Assembly (NCBI GenBank): GCA_910588625.1
Contig: CAJUQN010000015.1
Location: forward strand, 1-50,681
Length of the DNA stretch: 50,681 nucleotides
Direction: 5' to 3'
Source: an uncultured Oscillospiraceae bacterium
GTDB taxonomy: Bacteria > Bacillota > Clostridia > Oscillospirales > Oscillospiraceae
Numbering within the stretch: the stretch's first letter is position 1; each line of letters starts with the position of its first letter. Below the pieces are notes generated by a model. The model was given only the letters and a program-made list of their open reading frames with translations, made no database searches and was not told the DNA's origin. The position numbers and the translations under genes were made by a program. Of the stretch, positions 39,528-48,230 are shown piece by piece.

Positions 39528-40157
39528 TTATCGCTCAATTGGCGCCGCACGAAAGGATTCCCCCAGCTCCACAGCGGAAAAATCCCCGGCGGACAGCTCA
39601 GTCATCTGAACCTGAAACGCCTTCACGCTCCCCTCAGGCAGCAGGGCGTGGATGATAACGCTGGCGGTATATTCGATATCGCCAACAATCCCGCTCTGAA
39701 CGGCACAGGCCAGCTTTACCCGCTCCAAAAAGCTATAGGGACACTCCACCGCCAGCTCCACCCAGCGGCGCACTGCGGACACGCCTGCCGCGTCCAGCGC
39801 GTCCTTGGCGCTTTGCGTGTAGGCCCGGACCAGGCCGCCCGCCCCTAAAAGCACCCCGCCGAAGTACCGCGTCACCACACAGCACACGTTGGTGACCCCC
39901 TCCTTCTGGAACACCCCCAGCATGGGCTGTCCCGCGGTCCCCTGGGGCTCGCCGTCGTCGGAGTAACGCACCGGGCCGTCCTTGAGCAGATAGCACCAGC
40001 AGTTGTGCCGGGCGTCGTGGTATTTCTTTTTCATCTCCTCAATACGGACTCGGGCCTCCTCCTCCGTCTCCACCGGCCAGACATGACCAATGAAGGTGGA
40101 GCGCTTCTCTGTGAACTCCGTCTCCGAGGGCTGGGTAGGGATCAAGTATTCCGTCAT
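39528..40157 (-). CDS. YigZ family protein (IMPACT-type)
   Basis: A 209-residue YigZ/IMPACT family protein with EKRSTFIGHVWPVETEEEAR, HNCWCYLL, DDGEPQGTAGQPML and VVTRYFGGVLLGAGGLVRAY, the conserved core. The C-terminal ferredoxin-like domain (DUF1949) follows. Homologues bind translation factors or act on nucleic acids, with no settled role in bacteria. The ATG at 40157 overlaps the dgt stop by ATGA and is preferred to one four codons upstream that would overlap dgt further. Confidence 0.92.
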   Translation of the reverse strand: MTEYLIPTQPSETEFTEKRSTFIGHVWPVETEEEARVRIEEMKKKYHDARHNCWCYLLKDGPVRYSDDGEPQGTAGQPMLGVFQKEGVTNVCCVVTRYFGGVLLGAGGLVRAYTQSAKDALDAAGVSAVRRWVELAVECPYSFLERVKLACAVQSGIVGDIEYTASVIIHALLPEGSVKAFQVQMTELSAGDFSAVELGESFRAAPIER

Positions 40158-41164
40158 TTGACCACCCATCCTCTCGGGATGAACAGGTCGCTGAACTGTT
40201 CCACGGCGTAGGTGTCGGTCATACCCGCAATATAGTCCAACACTGCCCGCTCCGTGCCCTCCCGGACCAGGATATCCTGATATTCTGGGGGCAGCTTGTC
40301 CGTATGTTTGTAATAGTATTCGTACATCAGACAGATCATGTCCTCCGCTTTGCCCTCCTCTCCTTTTGCAAGAGGATTGAAGTAGACAGACTGGAACATA
40401 AACTCCTTCAGCTCTGCCATCGCCTTCGCCACCGGTTCCGACTGGCAGATGAACTCCCCTTCCCAGCTGGCGTGGATGATATCCATGGTCAGCGTCTCAA
40501 TGCGCTCCCCGTGGGTGAAGCCCAGGGTCTGGGAGATGTGGATGGGAATATCGGTGGGGAAAATGATGCCCCCCCGCATGGCGTCGTCGATGTCGTGGTT
40601 GATATAGGCGATCTTGTCGGCGAAGCGCACCAGCTGACCCTCCAGGGTATCCGCCACCTGACCTCTGGTGTGGCACAGAATGCCGCTTCTCACCTCGTGG
40701 CACAGGTTCAGCCCCGCGCCGTCGTTCTCCAGCCGGTCCACCACACGCAGGGACTGCTCATAATGGCGAAAACCGCCCTCCACCATACGGGACAAAGCCC
40801 GCTCCCCAGCGTGCCCGAAGGGAGTGTGTCCCAAATCGTGGGCCAGGGCTGCGGCCTCGGCCAGGTCCTCGTTGAGTCCCAGGCCTCGGGCCATGGTCCG
40901 GGCGATGCGGGATACCTCCAGGGTGTGGGTCATGCGTGTGCGGTAATGGTCACCCTCGGGCTGTAAAAACACCTGAGTTTTGTGCTTTAACCGCCGGAAG
41001 GATTTACAGTGCACCACCCGGTCCACATCCCGCTGGAAGCAGGTGCGCATTGGGCAGGGCTCCACTGCCACCGCCCGCCCTTTTGAGTTGACCGACAGAC
41101 AGGCCCGGGGCGATAACATCTGGCGCTCCAGGGCTTCAGTGCGTTCTCGGATGGTCTGCTCCAT
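40154..41164 (-). CDS. dgt: Deoxyguanosinetriphosphate triphosphohydrolase-like protein
   Basis: A 336-residue HD-domain hydrolase of the dGTPase-like family, cleaving dNTPs to nucleoside and tripolyphosphate and so trimming the DNA precursor pool. The metal ligands lie in RMTHTLEVSRIART and AALAHDLGHTPFGHAGE (HD pair); a later RFADKIAYINHDIDDA provides the final Asp. The N-terminal RRLKHKTQVF motif is also typical. It is shorter than the E. coli enzyme, as usual in Gram-positives. AGGAGGGAA precedes the ATG. It heads the dgt-yigZ-dnaG-rpoD operon. Confidence 0.95.
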   Translation of the reverse strand: MEQTIRERTEALERQMLSPRACLSVNSKGRAVAVEPCPMRTCFQRDVDRVVHCKSFRRLKHKTQVFLQPEGDHYRTRMTHTLEVSRIARTMARGLGLNEDLAEAAALAHDLGHTPFGHAGERALSRMVEGGFRHYEQSLRVVDRLENDGAGLNLCHEVRSGILCHTRGQVADTLEGQLVRFADKIAYINHDIDDAMRGGIIFPTDIPIHISQTLGFTHGERIETLTMDIIHASWEGEFICQSEPVAKAMAELKEFMFQSVYFNPLAKGEEGKAEDMICLMYEYYYKHTDKLPPEYQDILVREGTERAVLDYIAGMTDTYAVEQFSDLFIPRGWVVK

Positions 41165-41308
41165 TGCGGTTCCCTCCTGTTTTTCCGCCAGAGGTAAAAT
41201 TGCTGTCTAATACTTATACCCCGTCAATTTCAAAAACCCTTTTTTATTTCAAAAAATTTTGCATAATTTTTCTTTCCCTCCAATAGGCTTGACCCGGGAG
41301 GGAGTGCT

Positions 41309-42256
41309 ATGACTATACCTGTCCATCTCGCCCGCCTGCTGGTGCTGGCGGTGATCTTCGTTAACGGCTGGACCGACGCACCCAACGCCATCGCCACCGC
41401 CGTAGGTTCTGGAGCGCTGAGCTTCCGTCGGGGCGTTTTTGTGGCGGCAGCGTGCAACTTTGCCGGAGCGGCGGCGGCCTGTCTATGCTTCCCAGCCGTG
41501 GCGGATACAATGGGAAATTTGGTGGCTTTCCCTGATCCCCGGTCCGCTGTCGTTGTATTGAACGCCGCGCTGTTGTCCATCGTATTGTGGGCGGTGGCAG
41601 CGTGGCGGTTCGGCCTGCCCACCAGTGAAAGCCACGCCCTTCTGGCCGGGCTGTCCGGTGGGGCTGTCGCGTTGGGCGCAGGAGCGGCACAGCTCAGCAT
41701 CGGGGCCTGGCTTCGAGTGCTGGCGGGTCTGGCACTGTCCCTGCCGGCCGGAGTGGCCGCGGGGCGTTTGTTCCGGCGCCTGCTGGCAGGACGGGTGCGT
41801 CGTCCCGCGTCATGGCAGAGAGGCGCCGCCGCCCTCACCGCCCTGCTTCACGGGGTACAGGACGGGCAGAAATTCCTCGCCCTGCTTCTTCTCACCGACG
41901 GGCTGGGCGGGGACTCCTCCACTTCTCGCCTTACCCTGGCCCTGCTCACCGCGGGAGTAATGGCCCTCGGCACTGCACTGGGCGGCAAGCCCATCGTGGA
42001 AAAGGTAGGCTCGGAGCTAGCCTGCCTCTCCCCTGCCGATGGACTCGCGGCAGATTTGGGGGTGGGGGTGGTCCTGCTGACGTGCTCGTTGATGGGTCTG
42101 CCCGCCTCTACCACCCATGCCAAGGTCAGCGCAATCTGCGGTGCGGGACAAAACACGGACAAACATGTCGCCAGGCAGATGGCGAGGGCATGGGTCCTCA
42201 CCTTCCCGGCCTGTGGAGCGATGGCATTTTTGCTGACAAAAGTGATGATGGGGTAA
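41309..42256 (+). CDS. PiT family inorganic phosphate transporter
   Basis: A 315-residue membrane transporter with about ten hydrophobic segments and the duplicated PiT signature: NGWTDAPNAIATAV near the N-terminus and GLPASTTHAK near the C-terminus, plus GLPTSESHALLAGLSGG and LHGVQDGQKF. These motifs form the inverted-repeat ion/phosphate path of PitA-like carriers. GGGAGGG precedes the ATG. It is a lone plus-strand gene between dgt and a convergent alpha-glucosidase, ended by a strong terminator. No phoU-like gene is next to it. Confidence 0.93.
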   Translation: MTIPVHLARLLVLAVIFVNGWTDAPNAIATAVGSGALSFRRGVFVAAACNFAGAAAACLCFPAVADTMGNLVAFPDPRSAVVVLNAALLSIVLWAVAAWRFGLPTSESHALLAGLSGGAVALGAGAAQLSIGAWLRVLAGLALSLPAGVAAGRLFRRLLAGRVRRPASWQRGAAALTALLHGVQDGQKFLALLLLTDGLGGDSSTSRLTLALLTAGVMALGTALGGKPIVEKVGSELACLSPADGLAADLGVGVVLLTCSLMGLPASTTHAKVSAICGAGQNTDKHVARQMARAWVLTFPACGAMAFLLTKVMMG

Positions 42257-42260
42257 ACTG

Positions 42261-42292
42261 TCCGGCCTGCACATAGTACAGGCCGGATTTTT
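42261..42292. terminator. Terminator after the phosphate transporter gene
   Basis: TCCGGCCTG (42261-42269) and CAGGCCGGA (42279-42287) form a 9-bp stem followed by TTTTT on the plus strand. On the minus strand it would also end the alpha-glucosidase transcript, with a run of A/T-rich bases after it. Confidence 0.9.
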
Positions 42293-43908
42293 CATATCCC
42301 GTTGTCTTCCAAAATGACCGCTTCCCAGGGTAGGAGCCGCCCATCAAAGCCATCCCTGTGATAGTTTGACCGCAACAACGTCCCCCGACTACCCACTCTT
42401 GCAGGCCGGTCGCTGAAATTCAGCGCCACGGTAACGCTCTCCGCTCCCCAGCGCCGACGGTACACAAACACCCGGTGGGTTGCCTCCAACCAGAGAAAAT
42501 CTCCCCGGCGCAGCACCTCCCGCTCCCGGCGCAGTTTGGCCAGATTTTTGTACCAGTTCCAAATTGAGTCTGGGTCGTTCTCCTGATCCGCCAGGTTTAC
42601 AAAGTGATAATTGCGGTTCACCCCCAGCCACGCCTTGTCCGCCATGGTAAAGCCCGCGTTGGGGCCGTCGTCCCACTGCATGGGCGTCCGGGCGTTATCC
42701 CGGCTGGTGCGGGCGATGATCTTCCAGCGCAGCGCCTCCGGAACATGGTAGGCAGTTAAAAACCGGTCCACACTGCGGCTCTCCACATCATTGACCTGGT
42801 CCACTCCGTCGAAATCAAAGTCTACCATGCCGATCTCCTGCCCCTGATAGATGAAAGGCGTGCCCCGGAGCGTCAACAGCAGCGTCGCCAGCAGTTTACC
42901 ACTCTCCCGCCACCAGCCGTCACTGCCAAACCGGGGGATGGACCGGGGCTGATCATGGTTCTCCAGATAGATTGCATTCCAGAACAGCTCCTTCTGCCAC
43001 TTGATGAGGCACTTAAAAAACGCCTTGGGGTGGAAATCGTGCTTGAGCCACTTGACAAAGTGCTGATCACACTCCATGTGTTCGAAGGAGAACACCATGT
43101 TTAGCTCCTGCCGGCCCTCTCCGCACAGATCTCGGGCCATCTCCGGGGTGACGAACACCGTCTCCCCCACTGTGAACGCCTTGTAGCCATCCAGCACCCT
43201 CCGCAGCTGGCGAAGAATATCGTGGGTCTCGGGCAGAGATAAGTAGTGCTCCAGCCCGGTGAGGGCAAGCCGATTTTCGCCGTCCTCCAGACTATCCTTC
43301 CACAGCAGATTGATCACATCGCACCGGAATCCCGCCACGCCCCGGTCCAGCCAGAAACGCAGGACGTCTTTCACCTCGTCCAGCACCTTGGGACAGTGGT
43401 AATTCAAATCCGCCTGAGTCTTTGCAAACAGGTGGAGATAGTACTCCCCCCGCACATCGTCCCACTGCCAGCAGTCTTCGCCGAAAAAGCCCGTCCAGTT
43501 ATTAGGCAAGCTTCCATCCGGTTTGGCTGACGCCCAATAGTAGTAATCGGTGTAGGGTTCGATACGGCGGCGGCTTTTCTCAAACCACTCATGCTTTGTG
43601 GAGGTGTGGTTGATGACCAGGTCCATCAGAATGCGTATTCCCCGGCGTTTGGCCTCTAAAATCAAGCGGTCCATGTCCTCCAGCGTGCCGTACTCCGGAT
43701 TGATATTCTTGTAGTCGCTGATGTCATAGCCGTTGTCGCCGTTGGGCGACGGGTACACCGGACTGAGCCAAATGGCGCCCACCTCCAGCTCCTGTAAATG
43801 GTCCAGACGGCTGATGATGCCGGGGATGTCGCCGATGCCATCTCCGTTGGAGTCTTGAAAGCTGCGGGGATAAATCTGGTAAATGATCGCGTCCTTCCAC
43901 CATTCCAT
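42292..43908 (-). CDS. Glycoside hydrolase family 13 alpha-glucosidase (oligo-1,6-glucosidase type)
   Basis: A 538-residue alpha-glucosidase of GH13, hydrolysing short alpha-1,4/1,6-glucans or related sugars in the cytoplasm. The barrel motifs are all present: DLVINHTS (motif I), GFRCDVINLL (nucleophile Asp), TVGETVFV (acid/base Glu) and LENHDQPR (transition-state Asp). The start is set at the ATG at 43908 (MEWWKDAIIYQIYPRSF), 8 bases after GGAGG; earlier ATGs in the frame lack this site. It has no signal peptide. It follows pgsA in the same direction but its metabolic partners are not in the window. Confidence 0.93.
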   Translation of the reverse strand: MEWWKDAIIYQIYPRSFQDSNGDGIGDIPGIISRLDHLQELEVGAIWLSPVYPSPNGDNGYDISDYKNINPEYGTLEDMDRLILEAKRRGIRILMDLVINHTSTKHEWFEKSRRRIEPYTDYYYWASAKPDGSLPNNWTGFFGEDCWQWDDVRGEYYLHLFAKTQADLNYHCPKVLDEVKDVLRFWLDRGVAGFRCDVINLLWKDSLEDGENRLALTGLEHYLSLPETHDILRQLRRVLDGYKAFTVGETVFVTPEMARDLCGEGRQELNMVFSFEHMECDQHFVKWLKHDFHPKAFFKCLIKWQKELFWNAIYLENHDQPRSIPRFGSDGWWRESGKLLATLLLTLRGTPFIYQGQEIGMVDFDFDGVDQVNDVESRSVDRFLTAYHVPEALRWKIIARTSRDNARTPMQWDDGPNAGFTMADKAWLGVNRNYHFVNLADQENDPDSIWNWYKNLAKLRREREVLRRGDFLWLEATHRVFVYRRRWGAESVTVALNFSDRPARVGSRGTLLRSNYHRDGFDGRLLPWEAVILEDNGI

Positions 43909-43974
43909 GGCGTTTTCCTCCATTTTTTGCGGATTTGGAAAGGGGCAGGGCACTCAGCCCCGCCCCTTTGAGCA

Positions 43975-44499
43975 TTACTTGTTCCAGTTGAGTACGTCCT
44001 TGTTCTTCACGAAATACTCCACACCGGAGTACAGGGTGGTGGCGGCGATGACGATGACGCACACCCACTCGAACCCTTCGGGAACAGGAAGGTGCATCAG
44101 GCACAGGCACACCATGGTAGAAAAAGTCTTGACTTTACCCGACCACCCGGCAGCGATGACCCGGCCATTATCCACTGCCACCAGTCGCAGTCCAGACACG
44201 GCAAACTCACGGGCCATCACGATGACCAGCGCCCAATCCGGAAAGCGGCCCATAGCGCAAAAGCAGGTCATGGCGGTGAGCACCAGCATTTTATCTGCCA
44301 GCGGGTCCATAAACTTGCCAAAATCCGTCACCAAATTGTGCTTTCGGGCGATGTAGCCATCTAAAAAATCGGTGAGGCTGGCAACGACAAATACCGCAAG
44401 CGCAGCGTAATTGTTGAACGCAAAATCCAAGTGCCACAGCAACAGATACACGGGAATGAGGATGACACGCATCATAGTCAATTTGTTCGGTAAATTCAT
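43975..44499 (-). CDS. pgsA: CDP-diacylglycerol-glycerol-3-phosphate 3-phosphatidyltransferase
   Basis: A 174-residue membrane enzyme with four or so hydrophobic segments that makes phosphatidylglycerophosphate. The CDP-alcohol phosphotransferase motif is complete: D44, D47-G48, A51-R52, G61, D65, D69 (DFLDGYIAR ... GKFMDPLAD). GAAGGAGG precedes the ATG, and it starts 13 bases after the rimO stop. The rimO-pgsA pair before recA-like genes is standard in Firmicutes. Confidence 0.95.
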   Translation of the reverse strand: MNLPNKLTMMRVILIPVYLLLWHLDFAFNNYAALAVFVVASLTDFLDGYIARKHNLVTDFGKFMDPLADKMLVLTAMTCFCAMGRFPDWALVIVMAREFAVSGLRLVAVDNGRVIAAGWSGKVKTFSTMVCLCLMHLPVPEGFEWVCVIVIAATTLYSGVEYFVKNKDVLNWNK

Positions 44500-44511
44500 G
44501 ATTTTCCTCCT

Positions 44512-45852
44512 TCATTCAACACTGAATGATTCCTCGATCTCGCCGGTCAGGTCGCCGTCGGACACGCCGGTGATCCGTACCCACACAAACTTACCCGCCG
44601 GGACCAGCCCCGCCGCCGTGAACAGCACCCGGCCGTCGATGTCCACCGAGTCGGCGTAGGTGCGGCCCGCGTAACAGCCAGCTTCCCCATCGAAGCCCTC
44701 GCACAGAACCTCCATACAGGTCCCAAGCCGGTCCTCGTTGTACTGGTCCATGATACGGGACTGCAAATCCACCACCAGCTCCACCCGGCGTTCGGCGGTT
44801 TCTGGGTCCACCTGATGTTCCATGGCGGCGGCCAGTGTCCCCTCCTCCGGGGAGTACTGGAACACCCCCGCCCGCTGGAGCTTCTGCTCCCGCAGGAACT
44901 GGCACAGCTCCTCGAACTCCGCCTCGCCTTCTCCGGGAAGCCCGCAGATCAATGAGGTGCGGATGATCACGTCCGGCATGGCCTCGCGGAGCTTGGCAAA
45001 CAGCGTTTCAATCTCCGCCTTGGTGCTCCGGCGGCGCATGGCCTTCAAAATCCTGTCGCTGGCATGCTGGATCGGAATGTCCAGATAATGCACAATCTTC
45101 TTTTCCCGGGCAATTACCTCGATCAGCTCATCTGTCACCGCCTCTGGGTACAAATAGTGCAGCCGTATCCAATGGAAATCCAGCTTACACAGCCCGGTCA
45201 GCAGCTTTGCCAAGGTGCTTCCATCCCTCAGGTCCAGCCCATAGCGGGTGATGTCCTGAGCGATGACGATCAGCTCCTTCACACCCCGCTGGGACAATCC
45301 CTCCGCTTCTTTGAGCAGGGCCTCCATGGAGCGGCTGCGATACTTCCCCCTCAGCTTGGGGATGATGCAAAACGCACAGCCGTTGGAGCACCCCTCCGCG
45401 ATTTTCAAATAAGCGGTGTACGGCGGTGTGGTCACCCAGCGCTCACCGTCCTCATAAGTGCGGTGGATGTCGCCAAAACGCTCCGGTCTCTCCCCTGTCA
45501 TCAGTTGCTCCACGGCGGAAACTACATCAATATAGCTGCCTGTTCCCAGCAAACCATCCACCTCCGGCAGCTCCTCTCGGATGTCGTCCGGATAGCGCTG
45601 GGCCAGACAGCCCGCCACCAGCAGCTTTTTCAGCTTCCCCCTCTTTTTCAGCTCCGCCAACTCCAGGATGCTGTCAATGGCCTCGCTCTTGGCAGACTCA
45701 ATGAAACCACATGTGTTGAGCACCGCCACGTCAGCCCCCTCCGGGTCGCCGGTGACGGTATGGCCTGCATCCCGGCAAAGGGCCATCATCTGCTCCGTGT
45801 TCACCAAATTTTTCGCGCAGCCCAGAGACTGAAACGCCACTTTATACCCCAT
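44512..45852 (-). CDS. rimO: Ribosomal protein S12 methylthiotransferase
   Basis: A 446-residue radical SAM enzyme that methylthiolates Asp-88 (E. coli numbering) of ribosomal protein S12. The N-terminal MTTase domain has SLGCAKNLVNTEQM; the radical SAM site is CSNGCAFCIIP (C-x3-C-x2-C). A C-terminal TRAM domain (about 380-446) closes it. The ATG immediately follows the recX stop (TAAATG), so they are coupled. SLGCxKNxxD/N distinguishes it from MiaB. Confidence 0.96.
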   Translation of the reverse strand: MGYKVAFQSLGCAKNLVNTEQMMALCRDAGHTVTGDPEGADVAVLNTCGFIESAKSEAIDSILELAELKKRGKLKKLLVAGCLAQRYPDDIREELPEVDGLLGTGSYIDVVSAVEQLMTGERPERFGDIHRTYEDGERWVTTPPYTAYLKIAEGCSNGCAFCIIPKLRGKYRSRSMEALLKEAEGLSQRGVKELIVIAQDITRYGLDLRDGSTLAKLLTGLCKLDFHWIRLHYLYPEAVTDELIEVIAREKKIVHYLDIPIQHASDRILKAMRRRSTKAEIETLFAKLREAMPDVIIRTSLICGLPGEGEAEFEELCQFLREQKLQRAGVFQYSPEEGTLAAAMEHQVDPETAERRVELVVDLQSRIMDQYNEDRLGTCMEVLCEGFDGEAGCYAGRTYADSVDIDGRVLFTAAGLVPAGKFVWVRITGVSDGDLTGEIEESFSVE

Positions 45853-46548
45853 TTACTCCCACTCCTCCTCTCTCAGCCGGTCCAGGGCAGCGGAAATCTC
45901 CTCCCAGCCGTAACCCCGGCGGGCCAGATAGTCGGACACTTTTTTCAGATTTTCCCGGGTCGGCTCCGCCCTCCGGAGCTTCTGCCGTGCCAGCTTGTCG
46001 ATCTGGCGCTCGTCCGGCTCCCGCTCCTCCATGGCGTCCTCCCAGTATTCGCGGGGCACCCCCCGGCGGTACAGCTCGTCACGAATCTTCCGGGGGCCGT
46101 ACCCTTTCGCGGCGTAGTGGCGCACCACCGTGCGGGCGTACTCGCCGTCGTTCAGCAGACCCAAATCGGAGAGGCGGTCGGCCACAGCTTCCGCCTGCTC
46201 CCGCAGGGCCTCGGCCTGAACCTGTAAAGCTTCCGGGTCCGGGATGCCGTCCAGCTTGTCGTAAGGATACTTCTCTTTTTTTTGCCGGGGCAGAGTATAC
46301 AGCTTGTCAAGAAGCTCCTTCCGGGACATGGACCGCATCGACAACAGCCCCACCGCCCGCTCCATGAGCTTGGACTTCTCCCCGGCGGCGGCCAGGGCCT
46401 CCCCCTCCGTGCTGGTCAGCTCTTTCCCGGCGTACAGTCCCAGGGATACCACGTCCCCCTCGCCGACACGGACAATGGAGGCATCCTCCAGCCACACCAG
46501 CCAGCGGCCCTGCTTGTGCTTGGAGGGCTCCAACTTTTCAATTTTCAT
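45853..46548 (-). CDS. recX: Regulatory protein RecX
   Basis: A 231-residue RecX family protein that binds RecA filaments and modulates their activity. It has three repeated three-helix units, seen as SMRSMSRKELLDKLY, LLNDGEYARTVVRHYAAKGYGPRKIRDEL, and RENLKKVSDYLARRGYGWEEI. The length is typical of Gram-positive versions. It lies downstream of recA in the same direction, the classic pair. The ribosome binding site is weak (AATGAGG), which may keep its level below that of RecA. Confidence 0.9.
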   Translation of the reverse strand: MKIEKLEPSKHKQGRWLVWLEDASIVRVGEGDVVSLGLYAGKELTSTEGEALAAAGEKSKLMERAVGLLSMRSMSRKELLDKLYTLPRQKKEKYPYDKLDGIPDPEALQVQAEALREQAEAVADRLSDLGLLNDGEYARTVVRHYAAKGYGPRKIRDELYRRGVPREYWEDAMEEREPDERQIDKLARQKLRRAEPTRENLKKVSDYLARRGYGWEEISAALDRLREEEWE

Positions 46549-46653
46549 AATGCCTCATTTGGTCCGTCTCCGTATGACCGTACAAATCATACAGGGAACG
46601 CCAGTCACAATTATGGATAATACCGCTTCAAACAGCCTGACCGGAAAAGAAAA

Positions 46654-47754
46654 CTATCCCTCAAAGTCATCGGCGGAGACGTCCACTGCACGTCCCGCCG
46701 CCTTCGCCGCTACCTGGGACTGACGGCTCATGAGCTTGTAAGAGTTGGCCCGGACCTCCGTCTCCACCTTCTCAGCGATCTCCGGATTGTCCTGGAAGTA
46801 TTTTTTCACCGCGTCACGGCCCTGCCCCACCCGGGTGTCCCCCATGGAGAACCAGGAGCCGGACTTCTGCACGATGTCCAGCTTAACAGCCAGATCCACC
46901 AGCTCGCCCAGCTTGGAGATACCCTCACCATACATGATCTCAAACTCCGCCTCCCGGAAGGGGGGCGCGACTTTATTCTTCACAATCTTAGCACGGGTCC
47001 GGTTGCCCACCACCTCGGTACCGTTCTTGATGGCCTCGATGCGGCGCACCTCCATACGCACGGAGGAATAGAATTTCAACGCCCGGCCGCCGGTAGTCAC
47101 CTCGGGATTGCCGTAGATGACACCCACCTTCTCGCGCAGCTGGTTGATGAAAATGACGATACAATTGGTCTTGGCGATAGACCCCGCCAGCTTGCGCAGG
47201 GCCTGGCTCATGAGCCGGGCCAGCAGGCCCACGTGGGAGTCTCCCATATCGCCCTCGATCTCAGCCCGGGGAGTCAGCGCCGCCACAGAGTCCACCACCA
47301 CCACGTCGATGGCGCCGGAACGCACCAGGGCCTCGCAGATCTCCAGCCCCTGCTCACCAGTGTCCGGCTGGGAAATCAGCATGGAGTCGATGTCCACCCC
47401 CAGGGCCCGGGCGTAGGTGGGGTCCAAGGCGTGCTCGGCATCGATGAAGGCCACCTCGCCGCCCCGCTTCTGGGCCTCGGCCACAATGTGCAGAGCTAGG
47501 GTCGTTTTGCCGGAGGACTCGGGACCGTAAATCTCGATGATGCGCCCCTTGGGTACGCCACCGATGCCCAGAGCGATATCCAGGGACAGCGAGCCGGTGG
47601 GGATAGCCTCCACCACAATGTGGGAGTTCTCCCCCAGGCGCATGATGGAGCCCTTTCCGAAGTCCTTCTCGATCTGCGCAATGCAAGTGTCCAGCGCCTT
47701 CTTTTTATCCGCGGCGGGGGCGGCACTCTCCACCATCTTTTTCTTATCAGCCAT
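46654..47754 (-). CDS. recA: Recombinase A
   Basis: A 366-residue ATPase that forms filaments on single-stranded DNA for homologous recombination and SOS signalling. Walker A GPESSGKTTL, Walker B VVVDSVAALTP, loop L1 EGDMGDSHVGLLARLM and L2 FINQLREKVGVIYGNPEVTT are all intact, as is the KAGSWF-like SGSWFSMGDTRVGQG. I chose the ATG at 47754 (MADKKK) rather than a TTG two codons upstream. GGAAAGGATG precedes it. No canonical LexA box lies in the leader, but a GC hairpin does (47773-47797). Confidence 0.98.
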   Translation of the reverse strand: MADKKKMVESAAPAADKKKALDTCIAQIEKDFGKGSIMRLGENSHIVVEAIPTGSLSLDIALGIGGVPKGRIIEIYGPESSGKTTLALHIVAEAQKRGGEVAFIDAEHALDPTYARALGVDIDSMLISQPDTGEQGLEICEALVRSGAIDVVVVDSVAALTPRAEIEGDMGDSHVGLLARLMSQALRKLAGSIAKTNCIVIFINQLREKVGVIYGNPEVTTGGRALKFYSSVRMEVRRIEAIKNGTEVVGNRTRAKIVKNKVAPPFREAEFEIMYGEGISKLGELVDLAVKLDIVQKSGSWFSMGDTRVGQGRDAVKKYFQDNPEIAEKVETEVRANSYKLMSRQSQVAAKAAGRAVDVSADDFEG

Positions 47755-47772
47755 GTACAATCATCCTTTCCT

Positions 47773-47797
47773 GCCGGCGCATTCAGGAGCCGCCGGC
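47773..47797 (-). promoter_or_regulatory. Hairpin in the recA leader
   Basis: GCCGGCG and CGCCGGC form a 7-bp stem with an 11-base loop just upstream of the recA ribosome binding site. It may affect recA translation or message stability. Confidence 0.5.
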
Positions 47798-47870
47798 CTC
47801 TTACCATCCCATATGATGCTCTTTTCTCTGTCCTATAAACCGGACTAAAACCGCAGTTTTCCATTCGTCC

Positions 47871-48230
47871 TTATAAAAAAGGCCCGTCAAAAAACTTTCC
47901 CTTGAAAAAATTCTCATTCCCCAGCTTCTTTGCGGTCAGCCGGAACATGACGCAGCCGTCCGGGCACACAACCACCTTGCTGTACGGGCTGTCGCCGCCG
48001 ACGTTCTCCAAATCGCCGCCGCTTCTGGCCGCTTCCATAAGCGGAAACATGACCATCATCACCTTGGAGCAGATACCCTGCCCGTCCTGATTGACAGGAC
48101 ACCCGTAGGTACAGGTGTACCTGTCTCCGATTTCCTCCCCATTCCTGCAGTACCGCTCCGTATGGTCACCATGGAGAAAACCGATCACTTCAATCTCAAA
48201 CTCATATTCCTCGTCATACCACTTCTTCAT
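47871..48230 (-). CDS. TIGR04076 family protein
   Basis: A 119-residue soluble protein with paired cysteines spread along it (YTCTYGCPV, ICSK, VVCPDGCVMFRL), the CPDG-x-V-x-F-x-L motif being the hallmark of the TIGR04076 family, of unknown function. The cysteines suggest metal or iron-sulphur binding. Its start overlaps the prmC stop by 17 bases, so it is translated from the prmC message. AGCGGAGG lies before the ATG. Confidence 0.8.
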   Translation of the reverse strand: MKKWYDEEYEFEIEVIGFLHGDHTERYCRNGEEIGDRYTCTYGCPVNQDGQGICSKVMMVMFPLMEAARSGGDLENVGGDSPYSKVVVCPDGCVMFRLTAKKLGNENFFKGKFFDGPFL

